From NCBI RefSeq assembly GCF_011440375.1, contig NZ_JAAOIR010000002.1, forward strand, positions 620,001-684,000: a stretch of DNA of 64,000 nucleotides. The letters are read 5' to 3'. The notes beneath the pieces are model-generated. The model did not search any database. It saw only the letters and a program-made list of their open reading frames with translations, and was not told where the DNA came from. Each line of letters begins with the position of its first letter. The stretch's first letter is position 1. This document shows positions 8,590 to 17,173 of this stretch, piece by piece. The position numbers were made by a program, and so were the translations under genes. The stretch comes from Halorubellus sp. JP-L1 (GTDB lineage Archaea > Halobacteriota > Halobacteria > Halobacteriales > Natrialbaceae).

Positions 8590-9732
8590 ATGGGAATGCG
8601 GTTGCAGGTGTCGCCGCCCACCGATCTCCCGCGTCCGCTGGGCGACGACACCGGGGTGGCTGTCGTCGCGGCCGTTGTCGTCGTGCTCGCGACGGTCGGG
8701 GCGCTCGCGTGGTGGTGGAAGCGACGCCAGCACCCGGCACGGCGCCTGAAGCGTGCACTCGCGGGGACGGACGACGTCTCGATCTTGATGCATCCGAACC
8801 CGGATCCGGACGCGATGGCGTGCGCGATGGCTGCCGCCACGATCGCTCGAAGCGTCGATTCGACGCCAGTCCTCCAGTACCCGGGGTCGATACGGCACCA
8901 GGAGAATCGCGCGTTCCGGACCGTCCTCGACCTCGACCTGGAGCGCATCGAGACGCGCGGCGACCTCCACGAGGACGTCGTCCTCGTCGACCACAACCTG
9001 GCGCGCGGGTTCCAGGGCGCGGAGGGCGTCGACCCGATCGCGGTCGTCGACCATCACCCCGGCGAAGGCACCGGTGACGTCACGGACGTCCGCCCGGAGG
9101 TCGGCGCGTGCTCGTCGATGTTCGTCGAGTACTTCCAGGAGCTCGATGCGACCGTCGGCGCGGACGACGACCTCTCCGTGTCGCCGGAGCTCGCGACCGG
9201 GCTCGTGTACGGCATACAGTCGGACACGAACCACCTCACGAAGGGGTGCTCGGAGCACGAGTTCGAGGCGAGCGCGTACCTGTATCCCGCGCTGAACGAG
9301 GACCTCCTGGATCGGATCGCGAACCCGCAGGTCCCGATCGAGGTCCTGGAGACGAAGGCGAAGGCGATCATGAACCACGAGGTCGAGGGGTCGTACGCGG
9401 TCTGCGACCTCGGTGACGTTCCGAACGTCGACGCGATCCCGCAGGCGGCGGACGAACTCACGCACCGGGAGAGCGTGAGTGCCGTCGTCGTGTTCGGGAA
9501 CTACGACGGCCTCGTTCACGTGTCCGGGCGGTCTCGCGACGACCGCGTCCACATGGGCGAGGCGTTGCAGGCCGCGATCGAGGGGATTCCGATGGCCGAA
9601 GCCGGCGGGCACGCTCGAATGGGTGGCGGGCAACTCTCGCTCGACCACATGAACGGGATCGGGCCGAGCGACGGCGTGAGTCGAACGGAGTTCTCGCAGC
9701 GACTGTTCCGGGCGATGGAGGGCGACTACTGA
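8590..9732 (+). CDS. Membrane-anchored DHH/DHHA1 phosphoesterase
   Basis: A protein of about 380 residues. A membrane helix (about residues 21-43, ending WWW) is followed by a cytoplasmic DHH phosphoesterase. Motif I is HPNPDPDAM (about 68-76), a second Asp motif is VVLVDHN, the DHH motif is VVDHH (about 152-156), and a DHHA1 domain ends with AGGHARMGGG. Relatives include RecJ-like nucleases, NrnA and GdpP-type cyclic dinucleotide phosphodiesterases. A single anchor and no GGDEF/PAS domain argue against true GdpP, so nano-RNA or oligonucleotide phosphoesterase activity is likely. The T-rich box near 8558-8568 fits a leaderless start at 8590, but ATG 8578 is also possible. Confidence 0.82.
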   Translation: MGMRLQVSPPTDLPRPLGDDTGVAVVAAVVVVLATVGALAWWWKRRQHPARRLKRALAGTDDVSILMHPNPDPDAMACAMAAATIARSVDSTPVLQYPGSIRHQENRAFRTVLDLDLERIETRGDLHEDVVLVDHNLARGFQGAEGVDPIAVVDHHPGEGTGDVTDVRPEVGACSSMFVEYFQELDATVGADDDLSVSPELATGLVYGIQSDTNHLTKGCSEHEFEASAYLYPALNEDLLDRIANPQVPIEVLETKAKAIMNHEVEGSYAVCDLGDVPNVDAIPQAADELTHRESVSAVVVFGNYDGLVHVSGRSRDDRVHMGEALQAAIEGIPMAEAGGHARMGGGQLSLDHMNGIGPSDGVSRTEFSQRLFRAMEGDY

Positions 9733-9758
9733 CGGTTTTCTTCGGCGACTACTGACGG
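9721..9758. repeat. 23-bp direct repeat duplicating the 3' end of the DHH gene
   Basis: The 15-bp sequence ggcgactactgacgg, which encodes the last residues GDY plus the TGA stop, occurs at 9721-9735 and again at 9744-9758. The spacer is gttttctt-like and T-rich. The second copy is outside the gene. Confidence 0.9.
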
Positions 9759-9809
9759 CGCTGGGAGGGACTATCGAGGCACTCGGAGGGGGTCCGGGTT
9801 CGAGTTCGG

Positions 9810-11081
9810 TCAGGCGCCGACGCGCGGGACGAACTGTCCGGTCTCGCGGTAGACGCCGCCGAGGAGGACGACCGCCGCGGCCGCGGGGAGTGCGGCGCAG
9901 GCGAGGTAGATGGGGCCGAATCCGACGACGTCGACGAGCGGGAGCGTGACGATCGGGCCGAAGCCACCGCCGATGTCGCCGAAGACGTTGTTCGTGCCGA
10001 CGGCGCGTCCCATGCGCTCTTCGGGGACGAGGTCGGCGAGGAGCGCCATGAGCGGGCCGCTCGTGCCGCCCTGGCCGACGCCGACGCAGACGCAGGCGAC
10101 GGCGAGCGTCGCGACCGAATCGGCTGCGGCGAGCAGCACGAACCCGATCGCGGTCGCGGCGAGGAAGACGAGGAGAGTCGGGACGCGGGAGCCCCGGCGG
10201 TCGCTGACGTACCCGCCGACGTACATCGAGAGACCCGCGGCGACGACGGTGATACCCATGAAGATGCCCGAGGAGCCCTGTGCGTCGAACCCGAGGACGT
10301 GGAGGGTGTTCTCGTCGAGGAAGAGGACGAGCGTCGCGAACAGCGCGCCGATGTAGACGAAGAGGACGGCGAAGTTCACGAGCCCGACCGTGAGTGCGGG
10401 GAGGCTCGTGTCGACGTCCCAGGGTTTCGCGGACGTCCCCTGGCCGGGATCGACGTGGGTCTCGGGGACGGTCGCGTACGCGACGGCACTCGCGATGAAC
10501 GCGAACGCGGTGGCGACGACGAACGCGGTGACGGTCCCCGCGAGCTCGCTCACGATGCCGCCGACGACGACGCCCGTCGGGAATCCGAACAGGACGCCGC
10601 CGCGGATGAGCCCCATGTTCGCGCCGCGGGAGTCGGCGTCGCTGACGTCGGCGGCGATCGTGTACGCGGTCGCGAACACGAGCGCGCTCCCGACGCCCCA
10701 GAGAATGCGTGCGAGCATGAACCAGCCCTCGGGGAACGGGGCGAGCATCGCGACGACGTACCCGAACGTCGCGAACCCCTGGACGAGCATCCCGACGACG
10801 AACGGCGTCCGCGTCCCGATCCGGTCGACGAGCGCGCCCGCGGGTGCGTTCGCGAACAGCCGCGAGAACCGGTTCGCGCTCAAGATGAGGCCGACGAGGA
10901 ACGGCGAGAACCCGAGGACTTCGCCGAGGTTCGGGAGGATCGGGTAGATGACGCCGCCGCCGAACCCGATGAAGAACGTGCTCGCGATGACGGCGGCGAC
11001 GACGACGCCGTCGCCGGACGCGCCGACGCGAGCGGCGAGTCGACTGACGGCGTCGTCGACGACGCCGCGGAGCGCGCTCAC
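9810..11081 (-). CDS. MFS transporter
   Basis: A protein of about 423 residues with 12 predicted membrane segments in two six-helix halves. The loop after helix 2 holds AGALVDRIGTRTPF, the MFS motif A (GxxxDRxGxR), and a second copy occurs as YVGGYVSDRRGSR between helices 8 and 9. It is probably a drug/H+ antiporter or a multidrug-type exporter; the substrate is not predictable. I prefer the GTG at 11081 (MSALRGVVDDAV) because upstream in-frame sequence is Arg-rich and not haloarchaeal in character. It converges on the DHH gene and diverges from the aldo/keto reductase gene. Confidence 0.85.
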   Translation of the reverse strand: MSALRGVVDDAVSRLAARVGASGDGVVVAAVIASTFFIGFGGGVIYPILPNLGEVLGFSPFLVGLILSANRFSRLFANAPAGALVDRIGTRTPFVVGMLVQGFATFGYVVAMLAPFPEGWFMLARILWGVGSALVFATAYTIAADVSDADSRGANMGLIRGGVLFGFPTGVVVGGIVSELAGTVTAFVVATAFAFIASAVAYATVPETHVDPGQGTSAKPWDVDTSLPALTVGLVNFAVLFVYIGALFATLVLFLDENTLHVLGFDAQGSSGIFMGITVVAAGLSMYVGGYVSDRRGSRVPTLLVFLAATAIGFVLLAAADSVATLAVACVCVGVGQGGTSGPLMALLADLVPEERMGRAVGTNNVFGDIGGGFGPIVTLPLVDVVGFGPIYLACAALPAAAAVVLLGGVYRETGQFVPRVGA

Positions 11082-11233
11082 GGTCGCCCTCCCATTGCAG
11101 CCGCGGTCACTGCCTGAAGTACGAGAGTCGGGTTCATGACGGTTGTGAACTGCGAAGGCGACGAGGAGTCGCCGTGGGCGGCACGTGGTGGTCGAACGCG
11201 GGCCTTTTGTCCGCGCCACGATTCTCTACGACT

Positions 11234-12328
11234 ATGGTTACAGCCACGGCGTCGTGGGACTACCGGGACCGTCACACGGACGCGTTCGGGCGGACGTACT
11301 TCCGGCGGTTCGGGGACGGCGTCGTCTCCAGCGTCGGCCTCGGGACGTACCTCGGCGAGCCGACGGACGCGGTCGACGACGACTATCGCGAGGCGATCGC
11401 CGAGGCCGTCGAGAGCGGCGTCAGCGTGCTCGACACCGCGCGGAACTATCGCGCGCAGCGCAGCGAGCGCGTCGTCGGGGAGGCGCTCGCGGACGCGGAC
11501 GTCGACCGGGAGGCGGTGCTGGTCGCGTCGAAGTGCGGGTTCGTGCCGTTCGACGGCGCTCGCCCCGACGACCCCGGCGCGTACGTCCGCGAGGAGTTCG
11601 TCGAGGACGGGCCGCTGGCGCGCGAGGATCTCGTCGCCGGCCAGCACGCCATGACGCCCGCGTTCGTCGACCACCAGCTCGACCGGTCGCTCGAGTGCCT
11701 GGACCTCGACGTCCTCGACCTCTACTACCTCCACAATCCCGAGGTCCAGCTCGCCGAGCACGACCGCGATGCCGTGTACGACGCCGTCGAGGACGCGTTC
11801 GTCGCGCTGGAGGAACGCGTCGCCGCGGGCGACCTCCGGCACTACGGCGTCGCAACCTGGGAGTGCTTCCGCGTCCCGCGCGACCACCCGAAGTACCTCT
11901 CGCTCGCCGAAGTCGTCTCTCGCGCCCGGAGCGCGGCCGACCGCGCCGGGAACGCCGCGACGTCGTTCCGCGCCGTCCAACTGCCGTTCAACGTGCTGAT
12001 GGCCGACGCGTTCACGGAGAAGAGCCAGTCGAGCGCGGACGGCGACGTCAGCGTCCTCGAACTCGCGAACACCGCGGGCCTGGACGTGTTCACGTCCGCG
12101 TCGCTCATGCAGGGCGACCTCGCCAGCGCGGACGCGATCCCGGATTCGGTCGCGTCGAAGCTCGACGGCGACACGCCCGCCCAGCGCGCCATCAACTTCG
12201 CGCGGTCCGCGCCCGGCGTCACGAGCGCGCTCGTCGGCGCGTCCTCGCCCGCGCACGTCGCGGAGAACGTCGCCGCCGGCACGTTCGATCCCCTCGGCGC
12301 GGACGCGTTCGACGCCACGTTCGAGTGA
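11234..12328 (+). CDS. Aldo/keto reductase
   Basis: A 364-residue TIM-barrel NAD(P)H oxidoreductase. Catalytic-tetrad candidates are Asp and Tyr in SVLDTARNYRAQRSE, Lys in VLVASKCGFV and His in LDLYYLHNPE. The C-terminal APGVTSALVGASSPAHV is the cofactor-binding segment of the family. The insertion after the Lys strand and the MADAFTEKS segment place it with the haloarchaeal AKRs of unassigned substrate. ATG 11234 follows promoter-like DNA, while an upstream frame extension lacks family similarity. It converges on a small zinc-finger gene with only 9 bp between stops. Confidence 0.87.
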   Translation: MVTATASWDYRDRHTDAFGRTYFRRFGDGVVSSVGLGTYLGEPTDAVDDDYREAIAEAVESGVSVLDTARNYRAQRSERVVGEALADADVDREAVLVASKCGFVPFDGARPDDPGAYVREEFVEDGPLAREDLVAGQHAMTPAFVDHQLDRSLECLDLDVLDLYYLHNPEVQLAEHDRDAVYDAVEDAFVALEERVAAGDLRHYGVATWECFRVPRDHPKYLSLAEVVSRARSAADRAGNAATSFRAVQLPFNVLMADAFTEKSQSSADGDVSVLELANTAGLDVFTSASLMQGDLASADAIPDSVASKLDGDTPAQRAINFARSAPGVTSALVGASSPAHVAENVAAGTFDPLGADAFDATFE

Positions 12329-12337
12329 CCGGCCGCC

Positions 12338-12505
12338 TCAGAGTTCCTTCCACTCGCCGCCGCACTCCTCGCAGACCCGGACCGTCCCGATCTCGTCCGG
12401 GTCGTTCTTCGACCCGAGCTTCTTCTCGCAGTCGCTACAGTTCAGTCGCTCGTACGTGTCCTTGTACAGCGACCCGTCGCGGAGTGCCTTCCTGACCGAT
12501 TTCAT
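12338..12505 (-). CDS. HVO_0758-type zinc finger micro-protein
   Basis: A 55-residue protein with two CxxC knuckles: CSDCEKKL near residues 24-27 and CEECGGEW near 47-50. That makes one treble-clef or zinc-ribbon-like zinc site, and the start MKSVRKALRDGSLYKDTYER matches the HVO_0758 family of haloarchaeal micro-proteins. The family is conserved but its function is unknown; small haloarchaeal zinc-finger proteins have been linked to stress and biofilm phenotypes. The gene has its own promoter-like box (12528-12536) and is leaderless. It was found by codon pattern and the Cys motifs despite its size. Confidence 0.87.
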   Translation of the reverse strand: MKSVRKALRDGSLYKDTYERLNCSDCEKKLGSKNDPDEIGTVRVCEECGGEWKEL

Positions 12506-12527
12506 GTCACGCACTACGAAACCCCGC

Positions 12528-12536
12528 GGATAAAAG
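12528..12536 (-). promoter_or_regulatory. TATA-like box for the HVO_0758-type gene
   Basis: On the minus strand it reads cttttatcc, 23 to 31 nt before ATG 12505, the spacing expected for a leaderless haloarchaeal transcript. Confidence 0.6.
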
Positions 12537-12665
12537 CCTGCGGTGAAATGGACGGTATCTGATGGAACGCCTGACGGCCGATACCGGGACGACCATTCGC
12601 GACGCCGCCCGAATCCGGCGTTTCGGTTCGAAACCCGTAAGCACCGGAGTCTCGAACACCAAGTC

Positions 12666-13877
12666 GTGACAGAGGGACGGACGAAACTGTTCGGCGCGAT
12701 GCTAGCGATGGTGTTCCTCGTGAACTTCCCGCGCGTCGCGTTCGCGCCGATGCTCGACACGCTCGCCGCCGCGTTCGACGTCACGTCCCAGGGAAAGGTC
12801 GGCCTCATCGCGACGCTCGTCTGGCTCGGGAGCGCGCTCCCGCGGATCCCGACCGGGTGGGTGCTGACGCGCGTCCCGCGGCATCGCGTCATCCTCGCGA
12901 CCGGCGTCGTCCTCGCGGTCGCGGCGACGTTCACGACGTTCGCGTGGTCGCTTCCGTCCGTGTACGTCGGCTCGCTCCTCATGGGGCTCGCCAGCGGCGC
13001 GTACTTCATGGCCGCGAACCCGCTCGTCAGCGAGCTGTTCCCCGAGCGCGTCGGGCGCGCGGTCGGCATCCACGGCACCGCCAGTCAGACCGCGGCCGTC
13101 GCCGCCCCGCTGTTCGTCGGTGCAGTCCTCGCCGCCGCGTGGCTCGTCGTCCCGTTCGCGCGCTGGCGGCTCGTGTTCGCGTTCATCGCCGCGCTCGCCG
13201 CCGCTACGACCACCGTCTTCTACGTCGTCTCGCGCCGCGTCGACCTGCCGGACGCCGGGGACGCCGACCGAGACCTGTTCGCGGCCGCACGCGCACAGTG
13301 GCCGCTGATCCTCGCGGGCGTCGTCTTCCTCGGGTTCACGGGGTTCGTCTGGAACGGCGTCTTCAACTTCTACGTCCAGTACCTCGACGTCGTCAAGGAC
13401 GTCCCCCGGTCGACCGGGCGCGTGCTCCTCACCGTCCTGTTCGCGGCGGGCGTCCCCGCGTTCTGGGCGACCGGCCGCCTCATGGACCGCCTCCCGCACG
13501 TCTCCGTCATCCTCGCCGTCCTCGCGGGCATCGCAACGATGCTCGCGGTACTCACGGTCACCTCGGGGCTGTACGCGCTCGTCGCGGTGTCGGTCGTCTT
13601 CGGGTTCGTCGTCCACGCTTCGTTCCCCGCGATGGACGTCTACCTCCTGGACGCACTCCCCGACGAGCACCGCTCGAGTGCGTACGCGCTCTACTCTGGC
13701 GTCATGATGATCGGGCAGGCGACGGGGAGCGTCGCCGTCGGCACGATGCGAGACCTTGCCATCCCGTTCACGGCCATCTTCCAGGGGTTCGCGCTCGCAC
13801 TCGGCGGTCTCGTCCTCGCGCTCGTCGCGCTGCACGCCGTCGGGCGACTGCCGACGAGCGCGCGCGCCGTCCGCTGA
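12666..13877 (+). CDS. MFS transporter
   Basis: A 403-residue protein with 12 predicted membrane helices. Motif A is degenerate (PRIPTGWVLTRVPRHR), and ATGRLMDRLPH is its counterpart between helices 8 and 9. The closest types I recognise are nitrate/nitrite- or cyanate-like MFS carriers, but no substrate residues can be assigned. GTG 12666 gives the start MTEGRTKLFGAML, which places the first helix directly after a short cytoplasmic tail; an earlier start would add an Arg-rich unsupported extension. The gene is followed by a 27-bp tandem repeat before the next gene. Confidence 0.83.
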   Translation: MTEGRTKLFGAMLAMVFLVNFPRVAFAPMLDTLAAAFDVTSQGKVGLIATLVWLGSALPRIPTGWVLTRVPRHRVILATGVVLAVAATFTTFAWSLPSVYVGSLLMGLASGAYFMAANPLVSELFPERVGRAVGIHGTASQTAAVAAPLFVGAVLAAAWLVVPFARWRLVFAFIAALAAATTTVFYVVSRRVDLPDAGDADRDLFAAARAQWPLILAGVVFLGFTGFVWNGVFNFYVQYLDVVKDVPRSTGRVLLTVLFAAGVPAFWATGRLMDRLPHVSVILAVLAGIATMLAVLTVTSGLYALVAVSVVFGFVVHASFPAMDVYLLDALPDEHRSSAYALYSGVMMIGQATGSVAVGTMRDLAIPFTAIFQGFALALGGLVLALVALHAVGRLPTSARAVR

Positions 13878-13909
13878 GCGAGCGATCCGTCGTCGCGCAG
13901 ACGCGCGGG

Positions 13910-13980
13910 GTTCCGTCATCGCGTCGGCGACCGGCCGTTCCGTCATCGCGTCGGCGACCGGCCGTTCCGTCATCGCGTCG
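13910..13980. repeat. 27-bp tandem repeat, 2.6 copies
   Basis: Copies start at 13910, 13937 and 13964. Each begins gttccgtcatcgcgtcg, and full units continue with gcgaccggcc. They lie between a transporter stop (13877) and the next ATG (14012), immediately upstream of an AT-rich element attatacgac that may be the promoter of the next gene. Confidence 0.93.
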
Positions 13981-14011
13981 ATTATACGACTCCACGCCTC
14001 ACGTTCGGTCG

Positions 14012-15109
14012 ATGGAGTACGTGCAGGAGCGCGTGACGACCCTCCACGACTACGGGGACGCCGATCCGGTCGCGCCGACGGAGCGCGCGGCGGTCGTGGT
14101 GCCGATGACCGAGCGCGAGTACGCGGGCCTGGCGCCCGAGCGAACGCTCTCGGCGCTCGAGGCGGTCGACCCGGCGCGCGTCGTCGTGCCACTGTCGGCC
14201 TCGTCCGAGCGCGTCGCGGACTTCCACGACTGGCTCGATTCGTTCGACCTGGACGTCGACCTCCTCTGGTGCTCGAGTCCGGAGGTCGAGGACGCGCTCG
14301 CCGAGCACGGCCTCGGCGGGCCCGCGGGGAAGGGACGGGACGTCTGGCTCGCGCTCGGGTACGCCGCGGACGCCGCCGAGTTCGTGGTGTGCCACGACGC
14401 GGACGCGAAGACGTACAGCGAGCGCCACGTCCCGAAACTGCTCGCGCCGCTCGGCGACGAGTACGCGTTCGCGAAGGGCTACTACGCTCGCGTCGAGAAC
14501 CGCCAGCTGTACGGGCGACTGTTCCGGCTGTTCGTCCGCCCGCTCGTTCGCGCGCTCGACGACGCGACCGACCACGCGTTCGTCGACTACCTCGGCGCGT
14601 TCCGGTACGCGCTCGCCGGCGAGTTCGCCATGGACGCCGACCTCGCACGCGAAGTCCGCGCGCAACGCGAGTTCGGGCTCGAGGTCGGGACGCTCGCCGA
14701 CGCCTACGCCCACGCCGGCTTCGAACGCAGCGCGCAGGTCGACCTCGGCCGGCACGAGCACGACCACCGCGCCGTCACCGGCCCCACCGGCCTCTCCGAC
14801 ATGAGCGAGCAAGTCGGGCGCGCGCTGTTCAACGCCCTCGCCGACCACGGCGTCGACGTGGACTACACCGCGCTCCGCGACGCCTACCGCGACACCGCAG
14901 ACGCACTCGTCGACCAGTACGCCGCCGACGCCGCCTTCAACGACTTCGACTACGACGCACCCGGCGAACGCGACCAAGTCGAAGCGTACGCACCCGCCGT
15001 ACGGCCCCCCGACCGCGACGACCGCCTCCCAGCGTGGCACGACGTCGACCTCCACCCCGAAACCATCCTCGACGCCAGCCACCGCGCGCTTCAACGCGTC
15101 ACCGACTGA
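14012..15109 (+). CDS. GpgS-like glycosyltransferase (glucosyl- or mannosyl-3-phosphoglycerate synthase family)
   Basis: A 365-residue cytoplasmic GT-A enzyme. It contains GPAGKGRDVW (about 103-112), as in GT81/GpgS-type enzymes, and the metal-binding motif CHDADAKTY with HDAD at 128-131. Family members transfer glucose or mannose from a nucleotide sugar to 3-phosphoglycerate or related acceptors, a route to glucosylglycerate or mannosylglycerate solutes. The haloarchaeal branch is not well characterised, so donor and acceptor are uncertain. ATG 14012 follows an attatacg promoter-like element by about 27 nt. The convergent lipoprotein gene ends 6 bp downstream. Confidence 0.75.
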   Translation: MEYVQERVTTLHDYGDADPVAPTERAAVVVPMTEREYAGLAPERTLSALEAVDPARVVVPLSASSERVADFHDWLDSFDLDVDLLWCSSPEVEDALAEHGLGGPAGKGRDVWLALGYAADAAEFVVCHDADAKTYSERHVPKLLAPLGDEYAFAKGYYARVENRQLYGRLFRLFVRPLVRALDDATDHAFVDYLGAFRYALAGEFAMDADLAREVRAQREFGLEVGTLADAYAHAGFERSAQVDLGRHEHDHRAVTGPTGLSDMSEQVGRALFNALADHGVDVDYTALRDAYRDTADALVDQYAADAAFNDFDYDAPGERDQVEAYAPAVRPPDRDDRLPAWHDVDLHPETILDASHRALQRVTD

Positions 15110-15115
15110 CCCGCC

Positions 15116-15718
15116 TCACTCCCTGGACTCGGTCAGTTCGACTGGGATCGCGTGCCCCTCCGACCGCGACACGCCCCAGTAGACGAAACGGTACCGCCCT
15201 GGGTCCAGTTCGCTGCAGACGCCGTACTGCGGGAGCGAGTCGTACGCCTTCGTCAGGCCGGCCGCGGAGAACGTGAGCGTCCATTCGAAACCCTCACCGG
15301 GGTCGTGCGAGACGGTCTTGTCGAGGTGCCCGCTGGTTCCGTCCTCGACACCGAAGACAGTGCGCCACCGCTCGCCGTCCCACCGCTGGACGTCGAACTT
15401 CTTCTTCACTCCAGATGCACGCTCGTCGTCGGTGACGTTCGTCAATGCGAAGGTGACGTCGTCGCCGACCGCGACCTCGTCGGTGCTGGCGCCGAGTTCG
15501 AACCCGTGCATCGGACCCGGCCCCTTCGCGCTCCAGTACGGGTCGAGTGGCTCGAAGCGCGCCGGACAGTCGGTGCTCGCGACGACGTCTGTCCGCGAGA
15601 AGTTCGTCGGCGTCGCCTCCATCGACGTCGAGGACCTGGACTGACAGCCAGCGATGGCGACCGCGAGGCTCCCGCTGACTGCCGCGAGCATACGCCGTCG
15701 GTTTCTGGACACTCTCAT
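15116..15718 (-). CDS. Putative lipoprotein with an Ig-like domain
   Basis: A 200-residue protein. The signal sequence SRNRRRMLAAVSGSLAVAIAGC has an Arg-rich n-region and a lipobox-like AGC with Cys25, consistent with a Tat-exported lipoprotein as is usual in haloarchaea. After a Ser/Thr linker there is a beta-rich domain with FALTNVTDD, a central Trp pair and a C-terminal ELDPGRYRFVYWG. This resembles bacterial Ig-like/BsuPI-type modules with a Cys pair (C50, and a Cys near residue 168). It probably sits on the outer face of the cell membrane; the ligand is unknown. It is divergent from the DUF7109-like gene. Confidence 0.7.
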   Translation of the reverse strand: MRVSRNRRRMLAAVSGSLAVAIAGCQSRSSTSMEATPTNFSRTDVVASTDCPARFEPLDPYWSAKGPGPMHGFELGASTDEVAVGDDVTFALTNVTDDERASGVKKKFDVQRWDGERWRTVFGVEDGTSGHLDKTVSHDPGEGFEWTLTFSAAGLTKAYDSLPQYGVCSELDPGRYRFVYWGVSRSEGHAIPVELTESRE

Positions 15719-15804
15719 TCAAATCACCGTCGGCTACAAGTGCCTTCTGTCGACAACGCCACACTCCCCGAACGGTTTTGTCGTCGGCGCGCGCTCGCAC
15801 GAAC

Positions 15805-16359
15805 GTGACCGATAGCGACCACGCCGGGGGTGGCGAGAGCGAGGAAGCCGAGAGCCACGGACTCGACCCGGACGAGCTCGCGGGCGTCCTCGAGCTGTTC
15901 GGCGCACTCACCGAATCCGAGTTCAAGCAAGCGGTGAAGGAGGTCGCGTTCCGCGCCGGCCGCGACGTCGACGACGCGACCGTCGCCGAGCGCGTGAACG
16001 CCGCCGCCGCGTCCTTCCACGTCGTCCGCGTCGAACCGGACGCCGTCGAACACGTCGTCCCCGCGTTCGACGGTACCGAGGCGGCGTACGTCGCCGGGCC
16101 GCGCGCGTGGCCGACCGAACCCGAGCACGCCGAGGACCTCCCGCACATCCTCGACGTCCGCGCTCGCGACGTCGACCGGAGCGCGCTCGCCGGCCGCGTC
16201 CGCCAGCAACTCCGCACAACCGTCGAGCAAGCAGCGGCACGCGGCGACGCCGACCGCCTCCACGACGTCCTCGACGTCACGTACGACGTCGAGACGTGGG
16301 CGGACGTCGACCTCGCCGACACCCGCGGCCTCGTCGACGGCGCGCTCGCGAACCTCTAA
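15805..16359 (+). CDS. DUF7109-like conserved haloarchaeal protein
   Basis: A 184-residue acidic cytoplasmic protein starting at GTG 15805 (MTDSDHAGGGES). The conserved block is LDPDELAGVLELFGALTESE followed by FKQAVKEVAFRAG, and it is helical throughout. I associate it with DUF7109 by memory of the family. It has no catalytic motif, membrane segment or metal site. A TTG 27 bp further upstream is possible but unlikely. It precedes the phosphoribosyltransferase gene by 73 bp, where that gene has its own promoter-like box, so it is probably transcribed alone. Function is unknown. Confidence 0.72.
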   Translation: MTDSDHAGGGESEEAESHGLDPDELAGVLELFGALTESEFKQAVKEVAFRAGRDVDDATVAERVNAAAASFHVVRVEPDAVEHVVPAFDGTEAAYVAGPRAWPTEPEHAEDLPHILDVRARDVDRSALAGRVRQQLRTTVEQAAARGDADRLHDVLDVTYDVETWADVDLADTRGLVDGALANL

Positions 16360-16400
16360 GCGCGAGTCCGCGACGCATCCAGTTCGCGCGCGACACTAAA

Positions 16401-16410
16401 CCGTTAAGTG
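16401..16410 (+). promoter_or_regulatory. TATA-like box for the phosphoribosyltransferase gene
   Basis: The sequence ccgttaagtg lies 23 to 32 nt upstream of ATG 16433. It is the strongest AT-rich element in the intergenic gap and is spaced for a leaderless transcript. Confidence 0.55.
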
Positions 16411-16432
16411 CCGACGAACGGGAGTTCGCTCC

Positions 16433-17128
16433 ATGAGCGACCTGCCGGAGGACTTCAAGTGCACCATCACCAACTGGGAGTACATCTACTCGCTGTGCCG
16501 GGACGTCTCGAACGACGTCAAGCGCGACGAGTTCGAACCGGACGTCGTCGTCGCGCTCGCACGCGGCGGCTGGTTCGCGGGGCGCTGCATCTGTGACTTC
16601 CTCGGGCTCGACGACCTGGCGAGCCTGAAGATGGAGCACTACGTCGGGACCGCCGAGAAAGCCGACGAACCGCAGGTCCGCTATCCGATGCCGGAGGGCT
16701 CGGTCGAAGGAAAGGACGTCCTCATCATCGACGACATCGCGGACACCGGCGGGTCCATCCGGCGCGCCGAAGAGTACGTGACCGAGCGCGACGCGGGCGA
16801 GGTGCGGACGGCGACGCTCCAGCTCCTCGACACGAGCGAGTTCGAGCCCGACTACGTCGGCGAGAACCTCGAGGAGTGGGCGTGGATGGTGTATCCCTGG
16901 AACTTCATCGAGGACATGATCGACGTTATCTCGGGCGTGATGGAGCGCGCGGACGAGGACGCGTTCTCGAAGGCGGACGTCCGGCACTACCTCTCGGAGT
17001 ACCACGACGTCGAACGCATCGAGATGGAGATCGCGCAACCGAACCGCCTGAGCGAGGTGCTCACGGAGATGGAGCGCCGCGGCGTCGTCGAGCACGCCGC
17101 CCCTGGGTCGTGGCAACTCGCCGACTGA
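16433..17128 (+). CDS. Phosphoribosyltransferase (purine-salvage type I fold)
   Basis: A 231-residue protein with a type I PRTase fold. The PRPP-binding loop is VLIIDDIADTGGS (about residues 97-109). The front strand DVVVALARGGWFAGRCICDF (about 37-56) carries the pyrophosphate-binding region. A C-terminal extension of about 70 residues ends with a winged-helix-like EVLTEMERRGVVEHAAPGSW. Homologues are annotated as hypoxanthine/xanthine-guanine phosphoribosyltransferase-like. Placement directly upstream of MTA phosphorylase, which releases adenine, fits purine salvage. The exact base cannot be read from the sequence. The pair is separated by 45 bp and is likely one operon. Confidence 0.85.
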   Translation: MSDLPEDFKCTITNWEYIYSLCRDVSNDVKRDEFEPDVVVALARGGWFAGRCICDFLGLDDLASLKMEHYVGTAEKADEPQVRYPMPEGSVEGKDVLIIDDIADTGGSIRRAEEYVTERDAGEVRTATLQLLDTSEFEPDYVGENLEEWAWMVYPWNFIEDMIDVISGVMERADEDAFSKADVRHYLSEYHDVERIEMEIAQPNRLSEVLTEMERRGVVEHAAPGSWQLAD

Positions 17129-17173
17129 GCGCGACTCGCAAGGATTACACCGGCTGCGAGGGAACCCGGTGGT

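Noticed and set aside
8578-8590. Start at ATG 8578 for the DHH gene
   Set aside because: It is possible, but the T-rich box at 8558-8568 is too close; the spacing fits ATG 8590 better, so the later start was used.
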